Shown piece after piece: positions 24,589 through 33,991 of a DNA stretch of 64,000 nt. Each line of letters begins with the position of its first letter. Position 1 is the first letter of the stretch. The position numbers were made by a program, and so were the translations under genes. The notes beneath the pieces are model-generated. The model had not been told where the DNA came from and made no database searches. It saw only the letters and a list, made by a program, of their open reading frames with translations. Origin of the DNA: Prevotella sp. (GTDB lineage Bacteria; Bacteroidota; Bacteroidia; Bacteroidales; Bacteroidaceae); the NCBI GenBank assembly GCA_016291495.1, contig JAEEXI010000001.1, forward strand, positions 306,313-370,312, written 5' to 3'.

Positions 24589-27500
24589 TTATCTCCTTCT
24601 AACTCCTTCATTCCTTTTCCGCCAGACCTTCTCCTCAATGCTACGGAAGATGACGAAAAGGACGGGGACGATGAATACCAATGCGACGGTTCCGACAACC
24701 ATACCACCGATAGTTCCCACACCCAGCGAGTGGTTGCCGTTAGCTCCGACTCCCGTGGCGAGTGCCAGTGGTAAGAGACCAAAGACCATCGTCAGCGACG
24801 TCATCAGGATAGGACGCAGGCGGACGGCAGCGGCATCAAGGGCAGCCTCGATAATACCCATTCCCTGGCGGCGACGTGTCGATGCGTATTCCGTCAGCAA
24901 GATGGCTGTTTTCGACAACAGACCAATCAGCATAATCAGTCCTGTCTGCATATAGATATTGTTCTCCAATCCCCACATCCAGGCGAAGAGGAACGAGCCT
25001 GCCAGTCCGAAGGGCACACTCAAGATGACCGCCATCGGTATGAACAGACTTTCGTAGAGGGCGCAGAGAATCAGATAGATAAAGATGATGCAGATGACGA
25101 AGACCAGCGCTGTGGTATTCTGCGACGAAGCCTCCTCGCGCGTCATACCGCCAAATTCATAGCCGTAGCCTTCGGGCAACACCTCGGCAGCCACCTCGCG
25201 GATGGCGTCGATGGCCTGTCCAGAGCTGTAACCTTCGGCAGCCGTACCACCCACCTGTATCGACGGGAAAAGGTTGAAGCGCGAAAGTGTCTCGCTGCCG
25301 TAGACACGCGTCAGCGTTATATACTGTCCGATGGGCGACATATCGCCCTGACTGTTCTTGACGAAGATGTTGTTCAGCGACTCCGTGTCCAGACGATATT
25401 CCGGCGAGGCCTGCACCATGACGCGGTAGAGCTTGGTGAAGCGTACGAAGTTCGAGGCATAGAGACCGCCGACATAACCGCTAAGGGCTGAGAGCACATC
25501 GCTGGGCGACACGCCGCGCCGCTTGCAGAGGGCGGCATCCACCTCTATGCGGTATTGCGGATATTTCAGCGAGAAATTGGTGTAGGCACGGCCAATCTCC
25601 GGGCGTTTATTCAACTCAGCAATGAGTTGGTTGGTATAACCGAGCAAGTCATTGATGGTGCCGCCGTGTTTGTCCTGAACGTGTAATTCGAAACCGTTGA
25701 TACGTCCAAAGCCTGGCAACATGTTCTGCGTGTTCACCTGAATCTTCGCATTAGCGATGTCGGCGGTACGACGGTATATTTCCTGCACGATGCTCTGGTC
25801 GTCGTCGCCCTTGCCCTTGCGCTCATCCCACTTCTTCAGTTTTAGCGTGAAGTTACCATTCGACGACGACTGCTCGAAGCTGTTTGAGTTGCCTGCAATG
25901 AGCGAGTAGATGCGCAACTGCGGCAGGTTCTTGATACGCTCCTCCACTTCCTTGAGGATACCGTAGGTTTCATGCAAGCTACTGCCTGGTGATGCCTGTA
26001 CATTAATGAAGATGGTTCCCATGTCTTCGTTGGGTACGAGACCGGTCTTCGTTGTGCGCATCATCCACCCCAGACTGACAATAGAGAGGACAACGAGGAT
26101 GACGGCTATCCAGCGGCGGGGTATCATCAAGGTCACTGCTTGCTGATAGTGTTTGAGGACAGCACTGAATCCTGCATTGAATTTTGCATGGAATCCTTTA
26201 ACCCCATGATTCTGCGGCTTCATGATAAGAGCACATAGTGCCGGAGAAAGCGTGAGGGCGTTGAACAGTGAGATGCCCACAGCAATGGCCATTGTGAGTC
26301 CGAACTGTGTGTAGAAGGTTCCAGTAACACCTCCGATGAAACAGACTGGAACGAAGACCGCCATGAAGACAAGTGTCGTGGTAATCAGTGCTGACGTGAT
26401 GCTGTGCATCGCCTCTTCCGTCATCTCTTGACTACTGGCTGTTTGATTGTCGGACTCCAGTCTTGCCTGTACCGCCTCCACGACGACGATGGCATCATCG
26501 ACCACTGTACCAATCACCAATACAAGGGCGAAGAGCGTCAACATGTTCAATGAGAAACCAATGGCATAGATAACTGCCAGCGTTGCTATCAATGACACTA
26601 CGATGGCAATAGCAGGAATAACGGTAGCGCGCCAACTGCCGAGGAACAGCCACACCACAAGAATCACCAGCAACAGGGCTTCCAACAGCGTTTCCACTAC
26701 ACTGGTTATGGAGGCGTCAAGGAAGTCCTTCTTCGACTCCAAGTCCTCGATGACGATACCTGGCGGCAGAGACTTTCGTATTTCCTCTACCTCACGGTCT
26801 ATCTGTTTGATGATCTCGTTGGCGTTTGAGCCTGCTACCTGGTTGATACTGATGTTTACGCCAGGGCTGCCGTTGGTCTCACCAATGATATTGTAGTTCT
26901 GCGAACCGAGTTCTACACGGGCAATATCACCAATGCGCAATACGTCGCCGTCGGGCAGCGAACGAACGACGAGATTCTCGTATTCCTGCTCCTCCTCATA
27001 GCGACCACGATATTTCAGTACATACTGAAACGCATTCTCACTCTCAGCACCTAACGTTCCTGTGGCAACCTCCACATTCTGCTCGTTAAGCACCTGTGTT
27101 ACGTCAGCAGGCGTCAGTCCATAACTGGCCATCTTCAAAGGGTCAAGCCAGATACGCATTGAGTAATCGGCACCCATCACGTTGACCTCGCCCACACCAG
27201 GGATACGACTCAGTCGCGGCTCAATATTAATCTTCGTATAGTTGGCGAGGAAAGAACGGTCGAAGGTCGAGTCTGGGCTGTAGACGGCAATCTGTTTGAT
27301 GTTGGACGTCTGGCGTTTACGAACGGTAAGACCACTCTTCACTACGTCACTCGGCAGACGACCCTGCACAGTGGCAGCACGGTTCTGTACATTCACCATC
27401 GCCATATCAGGGTCAGTACCTTGACGGAAGAAGATACCGATGGAAGCGGTACCGTTGTTCGACGCTGACGAGGTCATATACATCATTCCCTCCACGCCAT

Positions 27501-27711
27501 TGATGGCTTCCTCCAAAGGAACTACAACACTTTTCTGTACTGTCTCGGCATTGGCTCCTGTGTATGACGCCATGATACGAACGGTAGGCGGTGCTATCTC
27601 TGGGAACTGTTCAAGAGCAAGTTGACTCAAGCCGATGATGCCCACGAGCACCATCAACACCGAAATGACTCCAGAGAGTATCGGGCGGTCTATAAACGTC
27701 TTGACTTTCAT
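24589..27711 (-). CDS. RND multidrug efflux permease (AcrB/MexB type, HAE1)
   Basis: This inner-membrane proton-driven exporter has 1040 residues, the full AcrB length. It starts MKVKTFIDRPILSGVISVLM. The TM4 proton-relay aspartates are in VIGTVVDDAIVVVEAVQ, and the large periplasmic loops carry GANAETVQKSVVVPLEEAI and ASPGSSLHETYG. It is 6 bases downstream of its adaptor gene. No TolC-type outer-membrane gene is in the operon, so a channel encoded elsewhere must be shared. Drug or bile-salt export is plausible, but the substrate is not shown. Confidence 0.95.
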   Translation of the reverse strand: MKVKTFIDRPILSGVISVLMVLVGIIGLSQLALEQFPEIAPPTVRIMASYTGANAETVQKSVVVPLEEAINGVEGMMYMTSSASNNGTASIGIFFRQGTDPDMAMVNVQNRAATVQGRLPSDVVKSGLTVRKRQTSNIKQIAVYSPDSTFDRSFLANYTKINIEPRLSRIPGVGEVNVMGADYSMRIWLDPLKMASYGLTPADVTQVLNEQNVEVATGTLGAESENAFQYVLKYRGRYEEEQEYENLVVRSLPDGDVLRIGDIARVELGSQNYNIIGETNGSPGVNISINQVAGSNANEIIKQIDREVEEIRKSLPPGIVIEDLESKKDFLDASITSVVETLLEALLLVILVVWLFLGSWRATVIPAIAIVVSLIATLAVIYAIGFSLNMLTLFALVLVIGTVVDDAIVVVEAVQARLESDNQTASSQEMTEEAMHSITSALITTTLVFMAVFVPVCFIGGVTGTFYTQFGLTMAIAVGISLFNALTLSPALCALIMKPQNHGVKGFHAKFNAGFSAVLKHYQQAVTLMIPRRWIAVILVVLSIVSLGWMMRTTKTGLVPNEDMGTIFINVQASPGSSLHETYGILKEVEERIKNLPQLRIYSLIAGNSNSFEQSSSNGNFTLKLKKWDERKGKGDDDQSIVQEIYRRTADIANAKIQVNTQNMLPGFGRINGFELHVQDKHGGTINDLLGYTNQLIAELNKRPEIGRAYTNFSLKYPQYRIEVDAALCKRRGVSPSDVLSALSGYVGGLYASNFVRFTKLYRVMVQASPEYRLDTESLNNIFVKNSQGDMSPIGQYITLTRVYGSETLSRFNLFPSIQVGGTAAEGYSSGQAIDAIREVAAEVLPEGYGYEFGGMTREEASSQNTTALVFVICIIFIYLILCALYESLFIPMAVILSVPFGLAGSFLFAWMWGLENNIYMQTGLIMLIGLLSKTAILLTEYASTRRRQGMGIIEAALDAAAVRLRPILMTSLTMVFGLLPLALATGVGANGNHSLGVGTIGGMVVGTVALVFIVPVLFVIFRSIEEKVWRKRNEGVRRR

Positions 27712-27716
27712 CGGCT

Positions 27717-27744
27717 CTTACTTCTTACCTCTAACTTCTGGCTT
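27717..27744. repeat. Heptamer array at the end of the adaptor gene
   Basis: Plus-strand words CTTACTT, CTTACCT, CTAACTT, CTGGCTT overlap the adaptor stop codon and encode its last residues (KPEVRGKK). The permease start lies 6 bases away. Confidence 0.5.
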
Positions 27745-28836
27745 CCAAATCTCCATGCCATCCTTCAGTAGTCCGGAACCCTCAGCAATGATGGTGTCAC
27801 CAACGCTGATTCCCTTCTCCACAATATATTCCCTTCCGTTGTTTTGCGGATACAGAGAAATGGGCGTTGCTACTGTCTTACCGTTGACGACACGATAGAC
27901 GAACGAGCGGTTCTGCAACTCATAAGTCGCCTCCTGTGGAATTACGATGCACTGCTGAAGGTGGGTTGGCACAATGACAGTAGCGCTACCACCGTTATGC
28001 AGCAGATGACCGCTATTGGGGAAGGTGGCGCGCAGCGTGACAGCCCCTGTCAGGGCATCGACCGTACCGCTGACGGCACTGATGCGACCCATCTGGTCGT
28101 ACACCTTTCCGTTGCTTAGGCGAAGACTGACAGGCGGAGCCTTGACAATGAACTCGTTGATAGAGCCATATTGAGAGATGAGGTCGAGTGTCTGGTTCTC
28201 GCTGATACTGAAATAGGCATACATTTCAGAATCATCGGCTACCGTTACTAACGGTTCACTAATAGTACTACTGACAAGCGAGCCTACATGCCATGGAATC
28301 ATTGAGGCAACACCGCTGACGGGACTCTTCACCTCCGTATAGCTTAGGTTATTACGTGCGTTTATCTCCTGCGCCTTAGCCTGTGCCAATGCAGCTTCCG
28401 CCTCTGACAAGGCATTACGCATAGTCTCTACAGAGACTTCGCCAACTACACGTTCCTCTTTCAACAGCGTCTCATTTTTGTAGTTCATTCGTGCCGTTGC
28501 CAGTCGAGCCTCTGCACTCTGACGGGCAGCCACAGCCACTTCCAAGGCAGCACGGAAAGGTGCTTGGTCAATGACGAACAGCGTCTGCCCTTTACGTACG
28601 GATTCACCCTCACCAGTCAGGATACGTGTGATACATCCAGATACTTGGGGACGTATTTCCACAATCTGTCGACCCGTAAGATTCGCACTATAACGTCGTT
28701 CAAGCGATATGTCCTTTCGGCTTACAACCATCGTCTTATATTGTGCGGAATTGTGTTCTTTCCGCTTCTCCCCACTACAGGATGTGACCAATAGTGCGAT
28801 TGTAAGAGCGACAATGAAATACATTTTTATTCTCAT
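27718..28836 (-). CDS. RND efflux membrane-fusion protein (AcrA type)
   Basis: This periplasmic adaptor connects the RND permease to an outer-membrane channel. The 372 residues include a lipobox (ALLVTSCSGE), a biotinyl-lipoyl half motif (EIRPQVSGCITRILTGEGES), an alpha-hairpin (about 100-160, AEARLATARMNY, EAEAALAQAKAQEINAR), the second lipoyl half (YTEVKSPVSGVASMIPWHVG) and a beta-barrel (PQEATYELQNRSFVYRVVNG). It is the first gene of the efflux operon, and a promoter box lies within the dyad at 28881-28929. Confidence 0.95.
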   Translation of the reverse strand: MRIKMYFIVALTIALLVTSCSGEKRKEHNSAQYKTMVVSRKDISLERRYSANLTGRQIVEIRPQVSGCITRILTGEGESVRKGQTLFVIDQAPFRAALEVAVAARQSAEARLATARMNYKNETLLKEERVVGEVSVETMRNALSEAEAALAQAKAQEINARNNLSYTEVKSPVSGVASMIPWHVGSLVSSTISEPLVTVADDSEMYAYFSISENQTLDLISQYGSINEFIVKAPPVSLRLSNGKVYDQMGRISAVSGTVDALTGAVTLRATFPNSGHLLHNGGSATVIVPTHLQQCIVIPQEATYELQNRSFVYRVVNGKTVATPISLYPQNNGREYIVEKGISVGDTIIAEGSGLLKDGMEIWKPEVRGKK

Positions 28837-28880
28837 ATTGTCTGTTTAGTGTTGGACTTGTTCACATATATTCATAATCA

Positions 28881-28929
28881 TGGGGGCAAATATACGAAAA
28901 ATCTTTGAAAATTCGCATATCTGCCCCCA
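28881..28929 (-). promoter_or_regulatory. Promoter box inside an 18-bp inverted repeat (efflux operon)
   Basis: Two 18-base arms match at 16 positions: the outer 8 bases TGGGGGCA (28881-28888) and TGCCCCCA (28922-28929) are perfect, and the inner ATAT and CGAA also pair. A 13-base spacer separates them. On the minus strand the proximal arm contains TATATTTG (28887-28894), a -7 box for the adaptor gene. It could be an operator for a local repressor, or a stem at the end of htpG (stop 28951), but no T-run follows. Confidence 0.5.
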
Positions 28930-28950
28930 GATTTAATAGGTGTTCTTTCT

Positions 28951-31011
28951 TTATTTAATCAAGTCTACACTTCGTTTAAGGAAATTGTCAAGAGCTTCAC
29001 CCTTTAGTAAACCATTCTGTAATAGGGCAAGATCAATGAGTTGATGGACGATATCATTCTTTGCAGCAAACTCACTCAGTACTTCTTGTTTCTTGTCTTT
29101 CTGCTCTTGAATGGCTTTCTCTGTATTTGCCTTATCGTCTTTCTCCTCCTGCGTCAACTCGTCAGCTTTTTTCTTGTCTTGAGACTGCCGGATAGCTGCA
29201 AGGCGGGCTTCCTGCCCTTTCAACTCGCTCTCAATGGGCTGTAATGTAGTTGAAAGTTGAGAGTTGATAGTTGAAAGGATGTCTTTGACAAGACGATGGT
29301 CGCTATTCAATACAAGGTTCAGCGAGTCTGGCATCTGGGCATAGAAGTTCATGCCTGGCTGGAAACGACTCATCTCCTTCATACGGCGCATGTATTCGTT
29401 TTGCGTAATCATCACAGGACGCGCCTGTTCTCCCAAAGCCTGTACCTCTACCATAAACTCCGTCTTCTCCATCTTTGGCATCTGAGAACGGAAGACGGAT
29501 GACAAATTGGCAGACTCGTCGTCTGACAATGTTGATTTTGGTGCATCGTTCTTGACAATCAGTCGCTCGATGATATCACTGTCGACACGGGTGAAGCGAC
29601 TCTTCTCAAACTTCTGCTCCAGCATTTGGATGGCAGGAACATCGAGCTGGCCATCTAACAAGAGGACGGAATAGCCTTTGTCTTGGGCTGCCTTGATGTA
29701 ACTATATTGCTCCTCTTTCTCTGTGGCGTAGAGATAGATGAGGGTATCGTCCTTGTCCTTCTGGGTGCTCTCGATGAGTGTCTTATATTCGTCGAACGTA
29801 AAGTGCTTGCCTTCTGTGTCCTTGAACAGGGCAAACTCCTTGGCGCGATCGTAAAAGCTCTCTTCCGACAGCATACCGTAGTTGATGAACAGTTTTAAGT
29901 CGTCCCACTTCTCCTCGTACTGTTTGCGGTCTTCCTTGAAGATACTCAGCAAACGGTCGGCCACTTTCTTGGTGATATAAGTAGAGATTTTCTTCACGTC
30001 GCGATCGCTCTGCAGGTAAGAACGGGATACGTTTAGAGGAATGTCTGGAGAATCGATAACGCCATGCAGCAATGTAAGGAACTCTGGTACGATGCCTTCT
30101 ACCTGATCGGTGACGAATACCTGGTTGCAATACAATTGTATCTTGTTGCGCTGTAGGTCAATGTTCGACTTGATACGTGGGAAGTAGAGGATACCTGTGA
30201 GGTTGAAAGGATAATCAACGTTCAGATGAATCCAGAACATCGGCTCGTCGCTCATGGGGTAGAGGGTGCGGTAGAACGACTTGTAGTCCTCGTCTTTCAG
30301 TCCAGAGGGTGCCTTCGTCCACAACGGTTCTACATTATTGATAATGTTGTCTTCGGCAGTATCCACCATTTTCTTCTCGTCGGACGACCATTCCTGCTTC
30401 TTACCAAAGGCAACAGGTACTGCCATAAATTTGCAGTACTTTGTCAGCAATTCCTGAATCTTAGACTTCTCGAGGAATTCCTTGCAGTCGTCGTCGATAT
30501 ACAGGATAATGTCGGAACCACGATCTTCACGCTCGGCATCATCAATTTCGTAGGCAGGACTGCCATCGCAACTCCATTTCACTGCCTTTGTGCCGTCTTT
30601 ATACGACTTGGTGATAATTTCCACCTTCTTTGACACCATGAAGCTTGAGTAGAATCCCAGTCCGAAATGGCCGATGATGTTGTTGGCATTGTCCTTATAC
30701 TTCTCGAGGAAGTCGTTGACGCCAGAGAAGGCAATCTGATTGATATACTTGTCGATTTCCTCCTCTGTCATGCCGATGCCTCGATCGCTAATGGTGATAG
30801 TACCTTTTTCTGTGTCAAGTGAGATGTGAACGGCCAAATCGCCTAACTCACCTTTGAACTCGCCTTGTTCTTTCAGCGTCTTCAGCTTCTGTGTGGCATC
30901 GACGGCGTTTGACACCATCTCACGCAGGAAAATCTCATGATCTGAGTAGAGAAATTTTTTGATGACGGGGAAAATGTTCTCTGTCGTAACCCCAATGTTA
31001 CCTTTTTGCAT
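28951..31011 (-). CDS. htpG: Molecular chaperone HtpG (Hsp90)
   Basis: This cytosolic Hsp90 dimer assists folding under stress. The 686 residues are the long Bacteroidota form, with a charged insertion. The GHKL ATPase domain lies near 1-220, with EIFLREMVSNAVDATQKL, DRGIGMTEEEI and GHFGLGFYSSFMV. The middle domain carries the catalytic arginine (LNVSRSYLQSD), and the C-terminal dimerisation domain ends in LALLQNGLLKGEAL. A charged helical segment (about 600-650) follows codons derived from a heptamer array (29249-29276, residues LSTINSQ LSTT). Confidence 0.97.
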   Translation of the reverse strand: MQKGNIGVTTENIFPVIKKFLYSDHEIFLREMVSNAVDATQKLKTLKEQGEFKGELGDLAVHISLDTEKGTITISDRGIGMTEEEIDKYINQIAFSGVNDFLEKYKDNANNIIGHFGLGFYSSFMVSKKVEIITKSYKDGTKAVKWSCDGSPAYEIDDAEREDRGSDIILYIDDDCKEFLEKSKIQELLTKYCKFMAVPVAFGKKQEWSSDEKKMVDTAEDNIINNVEPLWTKAPSGLKDEDYKSFYRTLYPMSDEPMFWIHLNVDYPFNLTGILYFPRIKSNIDLQRNKIQLYCNQVFVTDQVEGIVPEFLTLLHGVIDSPDIPLNVSRSYLQSDRDVKKISTYITKKVADRLLSIFKEDRKQYEEKWDDLKLFINYGMLSEESFYDRAKEFALFKDTEGKHFTFDEYKTLIESTQKDKDDTLIYLYATEKEEQYSYIKAAQDKGYSVLLLDGQLDVPAIQMLEQKFEKSRFTRVDSDIIERLIVKNDAPKSTLSDDESANLSSVFRSQMPKMEKTEFMVEVQALGEQARPVMITQNEYMRRMKEMSRFQPGMNFYAQMPDSLNLVLNSDHRLVKDILSTINSQLSTTLQPIESELKGQEARLAAIRQSQDKKKADELTQEEKDDKANTEKAIQEQKDKKQEVLSEFAAKNDIVHQLIDLALLQNGLLKGEALDNFLKRSVDLIK
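29249..29276. repeat. Intragenic heptamer array in htpG
   Basis: Plus-strand words GTTGAAA, GTTGAGA, GTTGATA, GTTGAAA make four units (28 bp). On the coding strand they read as DILSTINSQLSTTLQ, a 7-residue repeat (LSTINSQ/LSTT) in the C-terminal region. Confidence 0.7.
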
Positions 31012-31077
31012 ATACCTTATTTATTATATATTTCAATCTGCACTAAATAATGCAAATACTGTGCCACTTTCTTATAT

Positions 31078-31112
31078 AATTGACAATTGATAATGGATAA
31101 TTGATAATTATT
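31078..31112. repeat. Intergenic heptamer array before map
   Basis: Words AATTGAC, AATTGAT, AATGGAT, AATTGAT, AATTATT give five units just upstream of the map promoter box. Confidence 0.6.
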
Positions 31113-31115
31113 TTG

Positions 31116-31123
31116 TAATTTTG
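31116..31123 (+). promoter_or_regulatory. -7 box for map
   Basis: TAATTTTG-CACC, 19 bases before the map start, matches TAnnTTTG. The heptamer array fills the position where a -33 element would be. Confidence 0.5.
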
Positions 31124-31142
31124 CACCAAAATTAAGAATACA

Positions 31143-31994
31143 ATGAAAAGAAGATGGCATTGTAAGGCCGGAGAACAGCCAACGGAGTTCGACAAGAAGA
31201 TCATGTACTTGGAGAACAAAGGGGCACTAGTACCTACTCGGGAACTGATTAAGACGCAGGAACAGATAGAAGGTATCCGTCGTGCAGGTGTGGTAAACAC
31301 GGGTGTGCTGGATGCCGTTGGAGAAGTTATTCATGCAGGGATGTCGACGCTGGAGATTGACCAGATTTGCCGTGACTACTGTGAGAAGCATGGTGCTGTT
31401 CCTGCTTGTCTGAACTATGAGGGATTCCCGATGAGTGTCTGCACAAGTATTAACGAAGTGGTGTGTCACGGAATTCCCAAGAAAACGGACATTCTGGAAG
31501 AGGGCGACATCATCAATGTCGATTTTACCACCATTCTGGATGGTTACTATGCTGATGCCTCGCGTATGTTCATCATCGGAAAGACATCGCCTGAAAAAGA
31601 GCAACTCGTCCGTGTTACGAAAGAATGTCTGGAAATAGGTATGGAGGCTGCTAAACCTTGGGGCTTCGTCAACGAGATAGGAAAGGCCATAGAGAAGCAT
31701 GCAAAGAGATACCATTATGGTGTTGTCCGTGACTTATGCGGTCATGGGGTAGGGTGTCACTTCCACGAGGAACCCGAAGTTTGTCATTTCGCACAAAAAG
31801 GTGACGGAATGTTGTTGGTGCCAGGAATGGTATTCACCATCGAACCCATGATTAATATGGGTACATGGAAAGTCTTTATCGATGCTGACGATCCTTACGG
31901 ATGGGAAGTCATCTCAGAAGACGAACAGCCTTCAGCCCAGTGGGAACACACCTTCCTGATGACAGAGCATGGACTGGAAGTTTTAAGTTACTAG
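31143..31994 (+). CDS. map: Methionine aminopeptidase, type I
   Basis: The enzyme removes the initiator methionine from new proteins. The 283 residues comprise a short basic extension (about 1-38) and the pita-bread domain. The five metal ligands are visible: Asp in NVDFTTILDG, Asp in YYADASRMF, His in CGHGVGCHFHEEP, Glu in FTIEPMINMG and Glu in QWEHTFLM. It heads a run with tsaD and the cinA-type gene. The gap to tsaD is a 9-base-period repeat (31990-32025). Confidence 0.96.
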   Translation: MKRRWHCKAGEQPTEFDKKIMYLENKGALVPTRELIKTQEQIEGIRRAGVVNTGVLDAVGEVIHAGMSTLEIDQICRDYCEKHGAVPACLNYEGFPMSVCTSINEVVCHGIPKKTDILEEGDIINVDFTTILDGYYADASRMFIIGKTSPEKEQLVRVTKECLEIGMEAAKPWGFVNEIGKAIEKHAKRYHYGVVRDLCGHGVGCHFHEEPEVCHFAQKGDGMLLVPGMVFTIEPMINMGTWKVFIDADDPYGWEVISEDEQPSAQWEHTFLMTEHGLEVLSY

Positions 31995-32025
31995 TCACAC
32001 TAGTCCGACTAGAAATACTAGACAA
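31990..32025. repeat. 9-base-period array filling the map-tsaD gap
   Basis: Units ACTAGTCAC, ACTAGTCCG, ACTAGAAAT, ACTAGACAA run from the map stop codon to the first base of the tsaD start codon. It is like the heptamer arrays in placement but has a 9-base period. Confidence 0.6.
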
Positions 32026-33065
32026 TGATGAAGGATATTTATATATTAGGTATAGAATCGAGTTGCGACGATACATCGGCTGCCGTGCTCAAGGATGGTG
32101 TGCTGCTGTCGAATGTGACAGCATCGCAGGCTGTTCATGAGGCATATGGTGGTGTGGTTCCAGAACTGGCTTCAAGGGCACATCAGCAGAATGTGGTGCC
32201 AGTGGTTGATCAGGCTATTAAGAAGGCTGGTATCACTAAAGAGCAACTGACGGCTGTTGCATTTACCAGAGGTCCAGGACTGATGGGTTCCTTGTTGGTA
32301 GGTGTCAGTTTTGCCAAAGGTTTCGCCCGTTCACTGGGTATTCCCTTGATTGACGTGAACCATCTGCAAGGACATGTGATGGCGCATTTCATTAGAGAAA
32401 TGGGACCCGACGGAGAATTATTGGGCACTATTCCGCCGCTACCGTTTCTGTGTCTGTTGGTGAGTGGCGGCAACTCGCAGATTGTCAAGGTGAAAGCCTA
32501 TAACGATATGGAGGTGTTAGGACAGACCATTGACGACGCTGCTGGTGAAGCCATCGACAAGTGTTCGAAGGTGATGGGACTGGGCTATCCCGGTGGTCCT
32601 ATCATCGACCGATTGGCACGTCAGGGTAATCCGAAGGCCTATCAGTTTGCAGAACCGCATATCCCTGGACTCGACTATAGTTTCTCAGGATTGAAAACCT
32701 CTTTCTTGTATAATATGCGGAAATGGGTAGAGGACGATCCAGACTTCATAGAGCACCATAAAGAGGATATCGCAGCCTCGTTGGAATGGACCATAGTGGA
32801 TATTCTGATGAAGAAACTGCATTTGGCTGTCAAACAGACAGGTATCAAACATGTGGCTGTGGCAGGCGGTGTGAGTGCCAACAACGGGTTGCGCAATGCC
32901 TTCCACGACTATGCCAAGCGCTATGGCTGGACCATCTATATTCCGAAGTTCAGTTATACGACGGATAATGCCGCCATGATTGGTATCGTGGGCTATTACA
33001 AATATCTAGACGGTGAGTCTTGTCCGATTGATGCACCAGCATTTTCAAAAGTAACGTTTAAATAA
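32025..33065 (+). CDS. tsaD: tRNA N6-threonylcarbamoyladenosine transferase subunit TsaD
   Basis: TsaD transfers the threonylcarbamoyl group to A37 of ANN-decoding tRNAs, with TsaB and TsaE. The 346 residues are typical. It has the start LGIESSCDDTSAAVL, the iron/metal HxxxH in VNHLQGHVMAHF, the nucleotide-binding LVSGGNSQIVKV, FSGLKTSFLYNM and the late VAGGVSANNGLRNAF and TDNAAMIG. The spacer to the next gene is a pure heptamer array. Confidence 0.97.
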   Translation: MMKDIYILGIESSCDDTSAAVLKDGVLLSNVTASQAVHEAYGGVVPELASRAHQQNVVPVVDQAIKKAGITKEQLTAVAFTRGPGLMGSLLVGVSFAKGFARSLGIPLIDVNHLQGHVMAHFIREMGPDGELLGTIPPLPFLCLLVSGGNSQIVKVKAYNDMEVLGQTIDDAAGEAIDKCSKVMGLGYPGGPIIDRLARQGNPKAYQFAEPHIPGLDYSFSGLKTSFLYNMRKWVEDDPDFIEHHKEDIAASLEWTIVDILMKKLHLAVKQTGIKHVAVAGGVSANNGLRNAFHDYAKRYGWTIYIPKFSYTTDNAAMIGIVGYYKYLDGESCPIDAPAFSKVTFK

Positions 33066-33095
33066 TTAATAGATAAGAGATAATAATTAAGAGAT
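33061..33095. repeat. Heptamer array filling the tsaD-cinA gap
   Basis: Words AATAATT, AATAGAT, AAGAGAT, AATAATT, AAGAGAT give five exact-length units. The array starts within the tsaD stop and ends immediately before the ATG at 33096. Confidence 0.7.
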
Positions 33096-33605
33096 ATGGA
33101 TTTTGAAAGCAAGGTTATCAGCAGGGAGGTCAGCCAACTGCTATGGGAGATGGAGAAAACCGTTGGAACGGCAGAAAGTTGTACTGGCGGACGTATTGCG
33201 GAAGCATTGATATCTGTTCCTGGCGCATCCAAGTACTTTAAAGGTGGGGTGGTGTGTTATGTCGACGAAATCAAGGAACGTCTTTTGGGAGTGGATGCCC
33301 AAGTACTGGAAGAGCAGACGGCAGTCTGTGAGGAAGTGGCCCGCCAACTGGTGAAAGGCGCTTGTAAAGTACTGAATACCGACTATGCTATTTCCGCTAC
33401 AGGATTCGCAGGCCCCACAGGTGGTACGAAGGATATACCCATTGGTACTATTTGGTTGGCATGTGGCAGTCCGGAAAAACAACTTACTTTGAAGGTAGAG
33501 GAAGATCATGGCAGGGATATCAATCTTGCCATTGCTACTAATAAGGCGATGCAAATGTTCCTTGAATTTCTAAAAGAAGAGCCATTAGACAAAGCGGAGA
33601 GTTAA
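33096..33605 (+). CDS. CinA family protein (PncC-type nicotinamide-nucleotide amidase)
   Basis: The 169 residues correspond to the C-terminal PncC-like half of CinA, which deamidates nicotinamide mononucleotide in pyridine-nucleotide salvage. The family signature GTAESCTGGRIAEALISVPG is present, then YFKGGVVCYVDEIKERLLGV and ISATGFAGPTGGTKDIPIGT. The stand-alone form is common, so the absence of the N-terminal half is not a truncation. The gene starts directly at the end of a heptamer array. Confidence 0.9.
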   Translation: MDFESKVISREVSQLLWEMEKTVGTAESCTGGRIAEALISVPGASKYFKGGVVCYVDEIKERLLGVDAQVLEEQTAVCEEVARQLVKGACKVLNTDYAISATGFAGPTGGTKDIPIGTIWLACGSPEKQLTLKVEEDHGRDINLAIATNKAMQMFLEFLKEEPLDKAES

Positions 33606-33626
33606 AAAATATTAATGAAAAAAGAA

Positions 33627-33654
33627 AACTCTGAACTTTAAACTCTTAACTCTA
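33627..33654. repeat. Intergenic heptamer array before rpmB
   Basis: Words AACTCTG, AACTTTA, AACTCTT, AACTCTA (28 bp) lie just upstream of the rpmB promoter box. Confidence 0.65.
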
Positions 33655-33664
33655 AAATTTTTCG

Positions 33665-33672
33665 TACCTTTG
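33665..33672 (+). promoter_or_regulatory. -7 box for the rpmB operon
   Basis: TACCTTTG-CACC matches TAnnTTTG, 51 bases before the rpmB leader ends. The heptamer array just upstream covers the -33 area, as at map. Confidence 0.55.
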
Positions 33673-33723
33673 CACCCTGTTTGGAGTAAGTTATATTTAA
33701 GTAACAAGAAAAAATAGATAGAA

Positions 33724-33987
33724 ATGTCTAAGATTTGTCAGATTACGGGAAAGAAGGCACAGATTGGTAATAACGTGTCTCACTCAAAGCATCGCACCAA
33801 GCGCAGCTTTGATGTAAATCTGTTCAGCAAGAAGTTCTACTACGTAGAGGAGGCTTGCTGGATTCAGTTGAAGATCAGCGCCGCTGGTCTGCGTATGATT
33901 AATAAGGTTGGTCTGGATGCTGCCCTGAAGCAGGCTGTTGCTAAAGGTTTTGTAGACTGGAAGGACATTAAAGTAATAGGAGACTAA
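33724..33987 (+). CDS. rpmB: 50S ribosomal protein bL28
   Basis: An 87-residue ribosomal protein. It has the family start [20 protein letters not shown], with [18 protein letters not shown] and a C-terminal [15 protein letters not shown]. The zinc-finger cysteines of some L28 forms are mostly absent. It heads the trio rpmB-rpmG-DUF4295, which is typical of Bacteroidota. Confidence 0.97.
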   Translation: MSKICQITGKKAQIGNNVSHSKHRTKRSFDVNLFSKKFYYVEEACWIQLKISAAGLRMINKVGLDAALKQAVAKGFVDWKDIKVIGD

Positions 33988-33991
33988 TATC

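Noticed and set aside
33096..33605. Truncated CinA pseudogene
   Set aside because: The N-terminal half is missing, but the stand-alone PncC-type form is a normal and common gene, and all its motifs are intact.
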